Assembly: GCA_037953745.1 (NCBI GenBank)
Contig: JBAKBP010003201.1
Location: forward strand, 62,001-126,000
Source: Lithodes maja
Taxonomy: Eukaryota; Arthropoda; Malacostraca; Decapoda; Lithodidae
DNA length: 64,000 nucleotides
Reading direction: 5' to 3'
Numbering within the stretch: the first letter of the stretch is position 1; each line of letters opens with the position of its first letter. Below the pieces are notes generated by a model. It worked only from the letters and a program-made list of their open reading frames with translations, was not told the origin of the DNA and did not search any database. This document shows positions 24,194 to 34,571 of this stretch, one piece after another. The position numbers and the translations under genes were made by a program.

Positions 24194-24216
24194 ACGACGT
24201 CAGCTGGGAGGATATA

Positions 24217-24256
24217 TAATTATATATATATATATATATATCTATATATATATATA

Positions 24257-24322
<66 letters not shown>
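24217..24322. repeat. (TA)n microsatellite, long allele
   Basis: About 106 bp of TA with a few C interruptions. The matching tract in the duplicated block (about 62719-62750) is only about 30 bp, a length difference expected for alleles or recent duplicates. Confidence 0.95.
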
Positions 24323-24326
<4 letters not shown>

Positions 24327-24345
24327 TCGAACCATACAGGCATGA
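24323..24345. other. duplication junction
   Basis: The shared block ends with GATTCGAACCATACAGGCA at 24340. From 24341 the sequence is gypsy-1 interior (matching 37825 onwards). At the other copy the same block continues into different DNA (GGAGATCTACAG from 62767). The junction shows CA in both parents, a 2-bp microhomology. Confidence 0.8.
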
Positions 24346-24544
24346 AACCCCTCCAAATTGTCCTAGTGGCCTGGTAGAGCTACAGAGAGATGATAGTGAA
24401 TGCAAGGAGTGCCAGGTCCGTGAGTGAAGAGGAATGTGAGAAGGAGGGTGGTGAATGTGTCTACCTCAAAGGAGGAGTATTGTGGCGTAGATGGAGACAG
24501 CCACACAGACCAATCGATGACGGGGCTTGGGACATCCATCAAGT

Positions 24545-25359
24545 CTATCTATCTATCTATCTATATGCTCAGGCCCAATCCCCATTTTGGGGGTAGCTGA
24601 CTCAAGACAGAGCAAGAACAGGGAAAACACAAAAACAACATAAAACAACAAATAAACACAGATAAAAAGCACAAACTCACACACATCCAGGTCACCCAGG
24701 AGAAGACCCAGAGACCAGGGTCACCAAGGTCGCTCCAGCACTCCCCCGGCCCCCGACCACCCGGAGAGGTTCCGATCTCGGCTGGCAGACATGCAGCGGA
24801 GCCAAAGCCACAAGCCCTCCCACCACACTTCCAGGCGCACCCTTCATATTAATCGTCTCCCCGGGCCAGGCACCTGATGGACTATTCTCTAGTCCAACTT
24901 GCGCCAGACCCCTTACTCCAAATGACCACGTGTTCACTCAACTATTCACAAGCATTCTCCATTCACTCCTGTCCACCACCACTTCCCCTGCCTGATCTAT
25001 AGTCATTCCTCTATCATCCAAAGCCTTTCTTACACAGTCTCTCCATCTCAATGGGGGTCTTCCTGCCCTTCTATCTCCCCTTGTACCTGACTCACATATT
25101 CTCTTTGTAAGCCTTTCATCTCCCATTCGTTCAACATGACCATACCAGCTCAGCACCCTTCTGTCCACTCTGGCTGACAAATGTTCCTGCTGCCCCACTC
25201 TCCTACGTATCTCTTCATTCCTCAATCTGTCTCTACGAGTAACTCTACACATACTCCTCAAGCAGCTCATCTCCATCACATCCAGCCCTCTTTTCTCCTT
25301 TTTCTTCAGAGCCCATGTCTCAGCCCCATACATCACTGTTGGCACAACAATTCCTTGAT
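24545..25359 (-). mobile_element. LINE-C, 5'-truncated LINE fragment
   Basis: An insertion flanked by the 10-bp direct repeat TCCATCAAGT (24535-24544 and 25360-25369); the intact gypsy-1 copy has it once, near 38020-38028. The element ends in a (GATA)n tail on the minus strand (24545-24566). The ORF 25345 to 24938 encodes the C-terminal RT region with YGAETW, LRSMCRVTRRDRLRNEE and RVLSWYGHVERM, a signature of LINE endonuclease-RT proteins. Clade not assigned. The microsatellite tail instead of poly(A) fits RTE- or CR1-like groups. Confidence 0.88.
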
Positions 25360-25400
25360 TCCATCAAGTAGTAGTCCCCAAACCTTGTCGTAGAGATATC

Positions 25401-27038
25401 TTGGAAATGGCACATTGTATACCATTGGCAAGACACCTAGGTGTGAGAAAAACTCTAGACAGAATCAGAGTCCACTTTTACTGGCCAGGAATGCGTGCAG
25501 ATGTAGTGGAGTTTTGTAGAGTGTGTCACACTTGCCAGATGACAGGAAAACCCAATCAGAAGGTGCCTGTACATCCTCTGGTGCCCTTGCCCGTTTTCGA
25601 GAATCGTTTTACTCGGGTGGTAGTGGACATTGTAGGCCCATTGCCTAAGACTTCCCAAGGAAACATTTATTTATTAACTATCATGGACATGGCAACTCGC
25701 TACCCAGAGGCTATACCCTTAAGGACTACCTCTGCTCCAACTGTCATCAAGGAACTCCTCAAATTCTTCACCAGAATGGGTTTCCCCCATGAGGTGCAAA
25801 GTGATCAAGGAACTAATTTTACCTCTAAAAAATTTCAGCAATCCCTGAAGGAGTTGGGTATCGAGCATGTTAAGTCTAGCACCTACCACCCAGAGAGTCA
25901 AGGGGTTCTCGAACGATATCATCAGACATTAAAGGGAATGTTACGTAAGTATTGTACAGAGACCGGAGTTGAGTGGGATAAGGGGGTACCTTTTCTTTTA
26001 TTTGCTACTCGTGAGGTTCCAACTGAATCCCTGGGTTTTTCCCCTAATGAGCTAGTTTTCGGTCACCAGGTAAGAGGTCCTTTGCAACTATTGCAAGATA
26101 GCCTAGTTGGCCAGGAGGGGAACCAAAACCTACTCAAGTATGTTTCAGATTTCAAAACCCGGCTGAGATCCTCATGTGAGTTTGCCGCTCAAAACTTGAC
26201 AGTGGCTAAAAGCTCCATGAAGAACTGGTATGACAAAAAAGCCTGTGAGAGGGAGTTTCAGCCCGGTGATGAGGTTTTGGTCCTGCTCCCCCTTTTTGGC
26301 CAACCTTTATCTGCCAAGTTCAGGGGCCCATATAAGATCATTCAGAGGGTGAGCATTACCGATTATCTAGTGACTACCCCAGACAGGAGAAAGCCCACGC
26401 AAGTATTCCATATAAATATGTTGAAACCCTACCATAGGTCCCCTGATTCCTCTCTTCCAGATTCTCCCACTGTGGCAGTGAATGTCAGGACCTGTGGACA
26501 GCCTGGTGGGGACGAAGTCTTCAGTTCTCTTACTGATCCGCAACAGACTGTTCCAGAGCCTGAAGGTATCCATGCAGACTTTGACTTGTCATGTAGCCTA
26601 TCTAACTTAAAGTATAATTCAGTAGCTTGGGGGGAATTACCATCTAAACTATGTCATCTTCCCTCTGATCAAGCGAACCAACTAATCTCTGTTTTATTTC
26701 AGTCTCCCAGTGTGTTCCATGATACTTCAGGGCTCACTTCTTTGGCCTTGCACGACATCGACGTAGGGGATGCAACTCCCATTAAACTATCCCCCTACCG
26801 TGTCTCACCACAACGCAGGAGTATACTGCAGGTCGAGCTTGACTTCATGTTATCAAACGAGATGATCACAAGGGCCTTAAGCCAGTGGAGTAGTCCGGTC
26901 ATACTTGTGCCAAAGCCAGACAGGAGCCATAGGTTATGTATGGACTATAGGCAAGTTAATGCTGTCACAAAGAACGATACCTACCCACTGCCACGGATCA
27001 AAGATTGCATTTACCAGGTTGGCCTCATACAGCAGTAA
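25401..27038 (+). pseudogene. gypsy-1 copy a integrase and partial RT
   Basis: An open frame of 545 residues, homologous to residues 780-1322 of the complete gypsy-1 ORF. It has the HHCC zinc module (CHTCQ), the DDE core with SDQGTNF and the catalytic Glu in VLERYH, a GPYKIIQ (GPY/F) module and the RT fingers SQWSSPVILVPKPD with MDYRQVN. The stop after GLIQQ is the same as in copy b, so the RT defect was present before the two copies separated. Confidence 0.88.
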
Positions 27039-27306
27039 GTTTAACTTAATGAGAGGATTTTGGCAATTAGCTCTCCCTTGTAGCGAGGTAAATATCATGC
27101 TTTAGTAGTGCGCTGTCAAGCCTTCAGCTGTGAGATGCCTTGCAGTTCGAATAGCGCTCCAGCTACGTTCCGGCTATGTTCTGATGTGGTACCTGGAGAC
27201 GTTGCCTACTTTGGGTGATATCCTTATTATATCTTCATTATAATCTTGCTGTTGCCAATCTGGTGGTGAATCTATTTATGTATTATGTTTAATATTATGT
27301 ACTATA

Positions 27307-27488
27307 TGTTGATATGGGTATATATATCGGGTTCTTAATGAGACACACTGGATAGGGGTTCACATATATTGGGGGAGTCTGGTTACATGCTTCTTGTCGT
27401 CAAGGGAGGTTTAGGAAGCCATGCCTTGATATCGGCTCGCCTGTAGATTATATATTTAGCTTACAATATTATTACCAATATTGTAACA
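27307..27488 (-). repeat. gypsy-3 3' LTR (uninterrupted)
   Basis: 182 bp, starts TGTTGATATGGGTATATATA and ends CAATATTGTAACA on the plus strand. It contains the single site GGGTTCTTAATGAGAC and so is the empty site for the MITE found in the other LTR. Confidence 0.93.
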
Positions 27489-28451
27489 TCCTCTCTCTTT
27501 TGAGAAGATAGCTACCAGTGAAATTGGTATTATAAGAATAATTATATTTTGACATTTTGAGGTCCCCTAGGATTATTAAGTAATGCTTATTCTATTATGG
27601 CACATGAGCTAGAGTAATAATAGTACCAATATGATTTATAAAATTGTACAGTACTATGATTTGTTAAGTTACTGGTACTGTACTGTATACAGTATGTTAC
27701 CGGTACAGTAATTAATGTTTTAGTACAGTATGGAATGTGATTAATTTTGTTAGAATATTAAACTATTAGTATGTAAATATGAGATATGAAGTAGATAGGT
27801 ATATTAGTAAAATCTATTGATATGGTATTACAAGACTAGGTGAGGTAGGTTAATTATTAGTTGATAATACTGTTCTACATGAGAATATCCACAAATAGTG
27901 AATATATATGATACAAAAATATATTGTATACCCTTGTGCCAACTAAACATAAAGAATCTATTTTATGAGATTATATGGGATTAGTAATTATTGGTATATT
28001 AGTAAAGTTAGTACATTAGAACATTAATATTCAATGTTCTGAAAATTACAAAATGTTTCATGCAAAGTTATTGGTTATATCATGCAGGATTAGTAAATTA
28101 GTAACAAAGGTTATATGATTGACTTAAATTTATAGATCCTGATACCCAGTACCGTACTGAAAATCATCCAATCTCTTTCCTTTCGCATTACAATTTCTTT
28201 GCATACCGATCTGCATTATAATATCCTTACACTCCCATTCACATTACAAAACCTTTATCATTCAGACTGTAATGTTAGGTTACTCCTCATTCAGTGGCTT
28301 CAGTCGTATTCTCACTCACTTACTCCATTTAGATAATCTTTCTCAACCTGTAACATTCTCATTCAGCATTTACATTTCTGCCAGTGCCTCATCTCATACC
28401 AGTATTAGACTGTTAGTCAGGCATGCAATCAGTCATACCGGTACTGTACTC
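27489..28451. other. gypsy-3 non-coding 3' region
   Basis: AT-rich DNA between the end of pol and the 3' LTR, with many GTACTGTAC-like short palindromes around 27650-27720. No env-like ORF on the minus strand. The plus-strand ORF 28272-28490 overlaps the end of pol and is not supported. Confidence 0.75.
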
Positions 28452-29819
28452 TTACCTGGTCATGTCAAACTCTCGGTACCTGGTAGGTAATACATTCCTA
28501 TTCCGTCTCACGCTCATCCTGTTCTCATGTGTAGTGACAGGTTCATCAAGTCTACCGTGTATGTCTCTCACGTGTCTGTTGTTTGTGTAGACTGGAACAC
28601 ATATATCTGTATAATTCCTATCTGTAGATCTAATGGTTGTGGTGTTGTCTGTATTAGTGACTTTTCCATTATTTCTTATGTCAGCGTTTTCACTTGTCAT
28701 CCGTAAATGACCTCTATTTCGTCTTATCGCTCCATTTTCTGTCTCCACTTCATACGATCGCTCGTCTAATCTCCTGGTTACAACTCCTCGTTCCCACTTC
28801 TTCTTGCCTAGTGATGTTGGCTTGATTCGCACCACGTCACCTTCAACCAATGGTTCCAAAACTCTCGAACCTTTGTCGTAGTACTTCTTGCTTTTGAGAT
28901 CTTTCAGCATCTTCTTCCGCTTCACTCGCTCCAACATAATTCCTTTCGGCTCCAACAACTTGCTAGTAGTCGGCAGTAACGTCCTCGTACGTCGACCAAA
29001 GTTGAGTTGCGCTGGACTCTCTTCCAAATCTTGCATAGGCGTATTTCTGTAGTCTAGAACCGCCAAAAACGGATCTTCACCACTCTCGACAGCTTTCTTG
29101 ATTAGTTTCTTCGCCGTCTTGACCGCTGATTCTGCTTTACCGTTAGACTGGGGATGATGTGGGCTGCTCGTTCGATGTTCAAAGTCATATTTTTCCACGA
29201 ATTCTTGAAATTCTTCACTGCTGAACTGCGGACCATTGTCACTAACTAGTACATTTGGCAGTCCATATCTTGCAAAGTGCGCCTTCAACTTCCTGATAAC
29301 AGCGCTTGACTTAGTGCTTTCCAGGTAGTCAACTTCCCAGAAATTACTGAAATAGTCCACTGTAACAAGATAGTTGTGACTCTTGATTGTCATAAGGTCT
29401 ACACCTACTTTCTCCCATGGTCGGCTGGTTTGCTCATGAGTCATCAGAGGTTCTTTTTGTTGAGCTGTAGAGTATGTGTTACAAATTTCACACTCTGAAA
29501 TGAATTGCTTCATCTCTGCATTCATTCCTGGCCAAAACAAACATTCTCTTGCGCGTCGTAGACAACCTTCAACTCCCATATGTGACGAATGTATAGCGGA
29601 CTTCATCTTCTGACGTAGACTGGTAGGAATTACAACACGTTCTCCCTTGAAGATCAATCCATCTTGAAATGACAGTTCTGCTCGTACATTAAAGTATGGT
29701 TTCAGTATGGTCTCTACTTCACTCTTGTCTTCTGGCCATCCTTTGAGAATTATCTCCTTCAATAGTTGCAATGCTTCATCTTCCTCAGTTGCTCGACGGA
29801 TTTCTTGCAATCGTTCACT
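28452..29819 (-). pseudogene. gypsy-3 integrase
   Basis: An open frame downstream of an in-frame TGA at about 29818-29820. It has the HHCC module (HSSHMG ... CEICN), the DDE core with GVDLMTI, VSDNGPQF and a catalytic Glu in NGKAESAVK, and a basic C-terminal region with WERGVVTRRLDERSYEVE (a GPY/F-like position). The C-terminal 90 residues are Asn/Thr/Arg-rich. The reading frame is the same as the upstream RT/RNase H frame, so a single stop codon is the only break between them. Confidence 0.85.
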
Positions 29820-31982
29820 TCAGATGGGTACGTAGTTGATCTGTTCAAACACCTCTTCCTGCATATCTCTTGTGTTTTGCAGATAAGCTCTTGATAGAGT
29901 GTCGGCTAGATACATTTCTTTGCCCTTCTTGTGAACAATCTCGACATCATACTGTAGTATCCTCATCAACATCCCTTGCAGTCGTCTTGGTACACTTGAC
30001 AACGGCTTATTTTGGATAGCTTCTAGAGGTTTATGGTCGCTCTGGATTGTCGTCTTCCTCCCAAAACAATACTGATGAAACTTGTTCAGTGCAAAGACGA
30101 TTGCCAAAGTCTCCTTCTCTATCTGCGCATATCGTGTCTCCGTGTCAGTCAGTGCTCGACTTGCAAATGCGATTGGTTTACCCTCTTGAAGTAACGCTGC
30201 TCCTAAACCTTTTTGAGATGCATCACATTGAATCTCCAACTTTTGCTCTGGGTTGTAGTACTGTAAGATGGGTGTTTGGGTCATCATCTTCTTGGTCCTC
30301 TTGAACGCCTCATCGTGTTCTCTTGTCCACTTCCACTCGGTGTCCTTATGGGTCAGCTTCCTCATAGGCTCCATGACATCCGATAGACTGGGTACAAATT
30401 TACTCAAGTAGTTCACCATTCCAGACAGTCGTCGTACTGCAGTCACATCCTCTGGTGCTTGCATCTTCACGATTGCTTCAATCTTCTTTGGGTCAGCCAT
30501 CAGACCATCCCGCGAGATCTTGTGACCTAGAAATGTGATTTCTGTACTACCAAGCTCAGTCTTTGCTCTGTTCAGCCTCAGACCCTTTGCTCGGCATCTG
30601 TCCAGTAAGTTTCTCAGCTTTGAGTCATGATCCCTTACAGCTTCTTCCTCAGTGTCACCAACTCCAAAGACCAAAATGTCATCAGCAACACAAATTACGC
30701 CTTGTAGATCATCCAGAACCAGTTGTAGCTTCTTCTGAAAAATTTCGCTGCTTACAGCCAGACCAAAAGGAAGTGTGTTCCACCTGTATCTCCCATACGG
30801 TGTTTGAAATGTTGTCAGCTTGCGTGATTCTTCATCCAACACACAGTGCCAGTAGCCATTCTTGAGGTCAAGCTTGGAGAAAATTTTGGCTTTTGCAAGG
30901 TCAGGCAGACTGTCGTCGATTACCGGTAGAGGGTGCACCTCTCTTATGAGTGCTTTGTTCAGAGCTTGAGGGTCAATGCAAATTCTCAGATCCCCCGACT
31001 TCTTGGTTCCTGCTACCATTCGACTTACCCATTCTGTAGGCTCGTCGACCTTAGTAATGACATTTTCCTGCTCCAACTGCTCCAGTTTCTCTTTAACCTT
31101 CGACTTGATGCTCAATGGTACTCTACATGAAGGAATTGCAATAGGTTTCACCGACTCATCCACTGTTAGATGAACATTTCCTGGTATCTTGCCAACTTCA
31201 TCAGCAAATACGTCTTCGTAGTCTGTTAGGATGTCATTCATTGCACAGATGTTTTCATAGTTAACTGTAATGAATCCCATCTTCTCAGACGCTCGCTTAC
31301 CAAGAATTGGTGTAACAACCTGTTTTACAACAACAAACTCAACAGAATAGTACCTTTGTGGTTGCTTGCAGTTGCGGACATCAATCCTACACTTTCCCAA
31401 CGGCTGAATTGTAGTAGAGTTCCACATTTGAAGAGTTGACTCACATGGCTGTAGCTCTGCGTCCGGTACCAGATGACTTGGAATGGCATTCACACTTGCC
31501 CCGCTGTCGATCTGGAACTTCACTTTATTACCGTTGACCATGAGATTAGCCATTATGTGTTTTCCTCTGGATCCGGTCGATACGTTCATGATGTATTCCC
31601 GTCCTCTTGAGTTATCTTCTGAGTCGTCGCTTTCTTCTGTGTCTCCATCTTCTACCGCATGGACTCTGCGTGATGTCTTCTTTTTGCCTCCTGTCGCTGC
31701 GCTTCTTGGTGCTCCGCCGGTCGCTGCATTACTTGGAAATTTCTTGGCAGAGTGTCCCATTTTCTTGCATTTATGACATTTGGCATCAGTTGCAGGACAG
31801 TTCTTCTTACCCCAATAATGTGCTAAACCACACCAGTCGCACTGCGTGAGGTTAGGCTTAGTCTTTGTTGTTTGTGGATTACTCTTCTTCTTGGGTTTTG
31901 CACTGAGTTTGTGTATAGACTCCTGCTTGTCACTTCGAAATACTGTCATTGATCTCCTTGAAGTTTCATAGGCAGTACACAT
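29820..31982 (-). pseudogene. gypsy-3 zinc knuckles, protease, RT and RNase H
   Basis: 720 residues are open. Residues 48-62 form one zinc-knuckle-like module (C48, C51, H55, C62) and 69-82 a second one whose last Cys is Phe82. The protease active site is DSGA at 159-162. RT follows with SKLDLKNGYW (motif A) and VADD in the YxDD position. RNase H has QCDASQKGLGAAL, ETLAIVFAL and SDHKPLE. The ORF ends at an in-frame TGA before the integrase. The upstream gag ORF is in the same frame, separated by a single TAA and 42 nt, so the element seems to have had one gag-pol frame. Confidence 0.87.
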
Positions 31983-32024
31983 CTTAAGTACAACATCTAG
32001 AGTTAGGCTATCCTCCCTAAAGAA

Positions 32025-32480
32025 TTATTTCCGAAGTGTATCCTCTTGGCAACCAAAAACAATTTTATCCCTCAGAAGTTCATCTTGAAGTTCTCCATAT
32101 CCACAGTGTCTTACCAAAGTCTTCAGCCTAGTGATAAAAGATTCCAAGGATTCATCTTTCCTTTGCATGCTATCATGAAAGTTGTACCTCGCCATCAGCT
32201 GCTCATCTCTTGGTGAAAAATGCTTGTCAAATTTCCCAATTAATGTTGCATAAGTCAGGGCAGATTCATCTTCTATGCCAAAAGATTCGTAGATATCTAG
32301 CAGAATGTCACCTCCAGTCAACAATTTCGCTATTTTAATATCATCACTCTTACCCTTCAGACCGTTGCCGATGATGTAAAGATCGAGTTTCTTCTTGTAA
32401 CGCCTCCACGCCACTGCTTGCTCAATCTCAGACTTGCAGACGAATAAAGGCTGTGAAGTAGATGCCATGACGTCACTCAT
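32025..32480 (-). pseudogene. gypsy-3 gag N-terminal part
   Basis: 151 residues from the first ATG after the primer-binding site. It has a gag-like segment with AVAWRRYKKKLDLYIIGNGL and LESFITRLKTLVRHCGYG. It stops at a TAA near 32025; the frame then remains open into the zinc-knuckle part without shift. The TAA lies inside gag, ahead of the zinc knuckles, so a mutation is likelier than a gag-pol readthrough signal. Confidence 0.8.
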
Positions 32481-32569
32481 ATCTTTCGACTTTTTGAGGT
32501 TAAATCCAAGGATAACTCACAATTTCAGCTGTAGAACTTAGTCGGCAGTACTTCATTCACACGTACACT

Positions 32570-32588
32570 GCTTACCCAGCTGTCACCA
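32570..32588 (-). promoter_or_regulatory. gypsy-3 primer-binding site
   Basis: On the minus strand the sequence directly after the 5' LTR is TGGTGACAGCTGGGTAAGC. It starts with TGG, as expected for pairing with the CCA end of a tRNA. The tRNA was not identified. Confidence 0.6.
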
Positions 32589-34032
32589 TGTTGATATGCG
32601 TATATATATCGGGTTCTTAACCCGGGAGCTGCGGGAAGACTCTTAAGAGTTCCCCCGGCGGACTGCGGGAAGACTCTCTGGAGTAAGTAATACTAAAAAT
32701 CAACTTTTTACATCGAAAAAAAAAAAAAAATTATTTTTATTTTTTTATTTTTTTATTTTTGTTTGGCCCCTGGGCCATGCAAAATCTCAGTCCTCTACCT
32801 CCCCTCCTTCCCCACTTTCCTCCTATTCCTCAGTTATCACCTATTTTCCCTATTATTCCCTTATTCTGAGGTATATTTTCGTGCTAACATTAGCGAGTTG
32901 CAAGCAGGGTGTTGTCATCACTGATGGCCATCGAGTGCAAGAGAGAGAGAGAGAGTATCGATCGACTGTGTCGCAGTGGCCTTGGGGAAAATTGGCGGGA
33001 AGGTAGCTTGCCTCACCCATACATTATACAACTCGCGGGCTATATCTCCGATTTTGACCATCCAAACGCTGTTTTCACTCGTTTTATTGTTGTTTCAGGT
33101 TAATACCTTTATAATCAACCCATAATAGGCGCATATGGATAATTATTAATGCTATTAACCCGGGAGCTGCGGGAAGACTCTTAAGAGTTCCCCCGGCGGA
33201 CTGCGGGAAGACTCTCTGGAGTAAGTAAAACTAAAAATCAACTTTTTACATCGAAAAAAAAATATTTTTTTTATTTTTATTTTTTTATTTTTTTATTTTT
33301 GTTTGGCCCCTGGGCCATGCAAAATCTCAGTCCTCTACCTCCCCTCCTTCCCCACTTTCCTCCTATTCCTCAGTTATCACCTATTTTCCCTATTATTCCC
33401 TTATTCTGAGGTATATTTTCGTGCTAACATTAGCGAGTTGCAAGCAGGGTGTTGTCATCACTGATGGCCATCGAGTGCAAGAGAGAGAGAGAGAGTATCG
33501 ATCGACTGTGTCGCAGTGGCCTTGGGGAAAATTGGCGGGAAGCTAGCTTGCCTCACCCATACATTATACAACTCGCGGGCTATATCTCCGATTTTGACCA
33601 TCCAAACGCTGTTTTCACTCGTTTTATTGTTGTTTCAGGTTAATACCTTTATAATCAACCCATAATAGGCGCATATGGATAATTATTAATGCTATTAATG
33701 GTACAATGAATATTTTAGTGACGAAAAACCTCAAATACGTCAGCACAGGGGGACGTTTTCATTTACCCCCGTGCGCACTTCAGAGGTTAATGGTACAATG
33801 AATATTTTAGTGACGAAAAACCTCAAATACGTCAGCACAGGGGGACGTTTTCATTTACCCCCGTGCGCACTTCAGAGGTTAATGAGACACACTGGATAGG
33901 GGTTCACATATATTGGGAGAGTCTGGTTACATGCTTCTTATCGTCAAGGGAGGTTTAGGAAGCCATGCCTTGATATCGGCTCGCCTGTAGATTATATATT
34001 TAGCTTATAATATTATTACCAATATTGTAACA
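32589..34032 (-). repeat. gypsy-3 5' LTR, split by a MITE
   Basis: The LTR starts TGTTGATATGCGTATATATA at 32589, reads GGGTTC then TTAA (32617-32620), is interrupted by 32621-33878, and resumes after a second TTAA (33879-33882) to end TTGTAACA at 34032. It otherwise matches the 3' LTR with few substitutions. Confidence 0.92.
32621..33878. mobile_element. piggyBac-type TTAA MITE with modular duplications
   Basis: The insertion duplicates TTAA, the target of piggyBac transposases; the other gypsy-3 LTR shows the empty site. The left end CCCGGGAGCTGCGGG and the reverse complement of the right end CCTCTGAAGTGCGCACG are imperfect terminal inverted repeats. Inside are two near-identical modules of 538 and 540 bp (32617-33154, 33155-33694) and two of 92 bp (33695-33786, 33787-33878), and every module begins with TTAA. 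It encodes nothing recognisable; the repeated 64-residue ORF (32909-33103, 33449-33643) is part of the long module. It shares end and internal motifs with the MITE at 49263-49901. Confidence 0.85.
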
Positions 34033-34387
34033 CTATACTCCTTAAACTCTTTTCTAGGGGGGAGGTCTGACATACGGAGCCCTGTATGTTAATTTAAGAG
34101 TTAGAATTAGAGTTGAAGGAGTGCCAAACTACCCAGGCGGCGAAGCAGACTAGCGAGCGAACCAGCGAGTGGGAAACCAGCTCGTCTGCATACCAGCAAA
34201 CAAGCCTTCACACCTGCGTGCGTCATAGGGGACCCTGCAAACTACTTCGATGATCCGACGCTATGACGTATGATCGACGCCAGGAGACCCCATTGGACCA
34301 CGCACCTGCTACGCAACTCGAGGAGCTGTGATAGGGGCGCGCACCATCACTCGCCTCCTGATTCGTTCCTACACCATAATTGTTTAG

Positions 34388-34423
34388 TATATAAGACCCG
34401 AGTAGTAGGCATTCAAATCAGTC
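34388..34423 (+). promoter_or_regulatory. gypsy-1 LTR core promoter (TATA plus initiator)
   Basis: TATATAAG at 34388-34395 and TCAGTC at 34418-34423. With the A of TCAGTC taken as +1 (34420) the TATA box starts at -32, the canonical spacing for RNA polymerase II. TCAGT is the arthropod initiator consensus. The same pair lies at 40317-40352 in the other LTR. Confidence 0.75.
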
Positions 34424-34571
34424 TCATTTGGAGTTGGGGAAGGTGAACTTGCAGCTGGAGGAAGACGGGGTGAAGTATTATAATGGGATTGTGATTGTCA
34501 GTCAGATTATATATGTGTGTGTTAAGTGTATTCGGTGTAAACACTTACGTTATGTTGGTTAGTGAGATATG

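Larger units (their letters stand above)
19937..24216 (-). mobile_element. LINE-B, Jockey-like non-LTR retrotransposon, copy 1
   Basis: A minus-strand LINE. Its 3' end is the T-run at 19937-19945 (poly(A) on the minus strand), preceded by a short 3' region that is also found at the 3' end of the plus-strand insertion 53829-55218. The coding part is RT with thumb and C-terminus (20079-21142) and the end of the endonuclease plus RT fingers (23267-24193). The element is split by a solo LTR (21143-23266). The 5' end is lost at a (TA)n tract. Clade assignment to the Jockey group rests on RT style only. Confidence 0.85.
14325..24340. repeat. segmental duplication, copy 1
   Basis: This 10-kb block matches 50819-62766 in the same order and orientation: gypsy-2 pol tail, gypsy-2 3' LTR, non-TE flank, LINE-B and solo LTR, down to GATTCGAACCATACAGGCA. 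Because the flank next to the LTR is shared, the two blocks are copies of one locus and not independent insertions. Copy 1 lacks the LINE-B insertion, the SINE-A insertion and the 151-bp tandem duplication of copy 2 and has a longer (TA)n tract. Confidence 0.93.
24341..27306 (+). mobile_element. gypsy-1 copy a, 5'-truncated, interior
   Basis: Matches 37825-39962 of the complete gypsy-1 unit. It starts within the pol ORF at the duplication junction, is split by LINE-C (24545-25359), and ends at 27306 where gypsy-3 is inserted. The remaining 3' end lies at 34033-34067, followed by the LTR 34068-35642. It therefore forms the first member of a tandem that shares the middle LTR with copy b. Confidence 0.9.
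27307..34032 (-). mobile_element. gypsy-3, nearly intact LTR retrotransposon
   Basis: Inserted in gypsy-1 copy a with the 5-bp duplication CTATA (27302-27306 and 34033-34037). The terminal repeats are short (182 bp, TGTT...AACA on the plus strand, so TG...CA either way). On the minus strand the order is 5' LTR, primer-binding site (32588 to 32570), gag, protease, RT, RNase H, integrase, about 960 bp of non-coding DNA, purine tract AAAAGAGAGAGGA and 3' LTR (27488 to 27307). Without the MITE in its 5' LTR the element would be about 5.46 kb. Confidence 0.93.

Noticed and set aside
27489..28451. Envelope gene of gypsy-3
   Set aside because: No ORF on the element strand and no signal peptide or membrane segment.
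29810..32030. Programmed stop-codon readthrough in gypsy-3
   Set aside because: The TAA lies inside gag before the zinc knuckles and the TGA lies between RNase H and integrase; neither is at the gag-pol border where readthrough is known.
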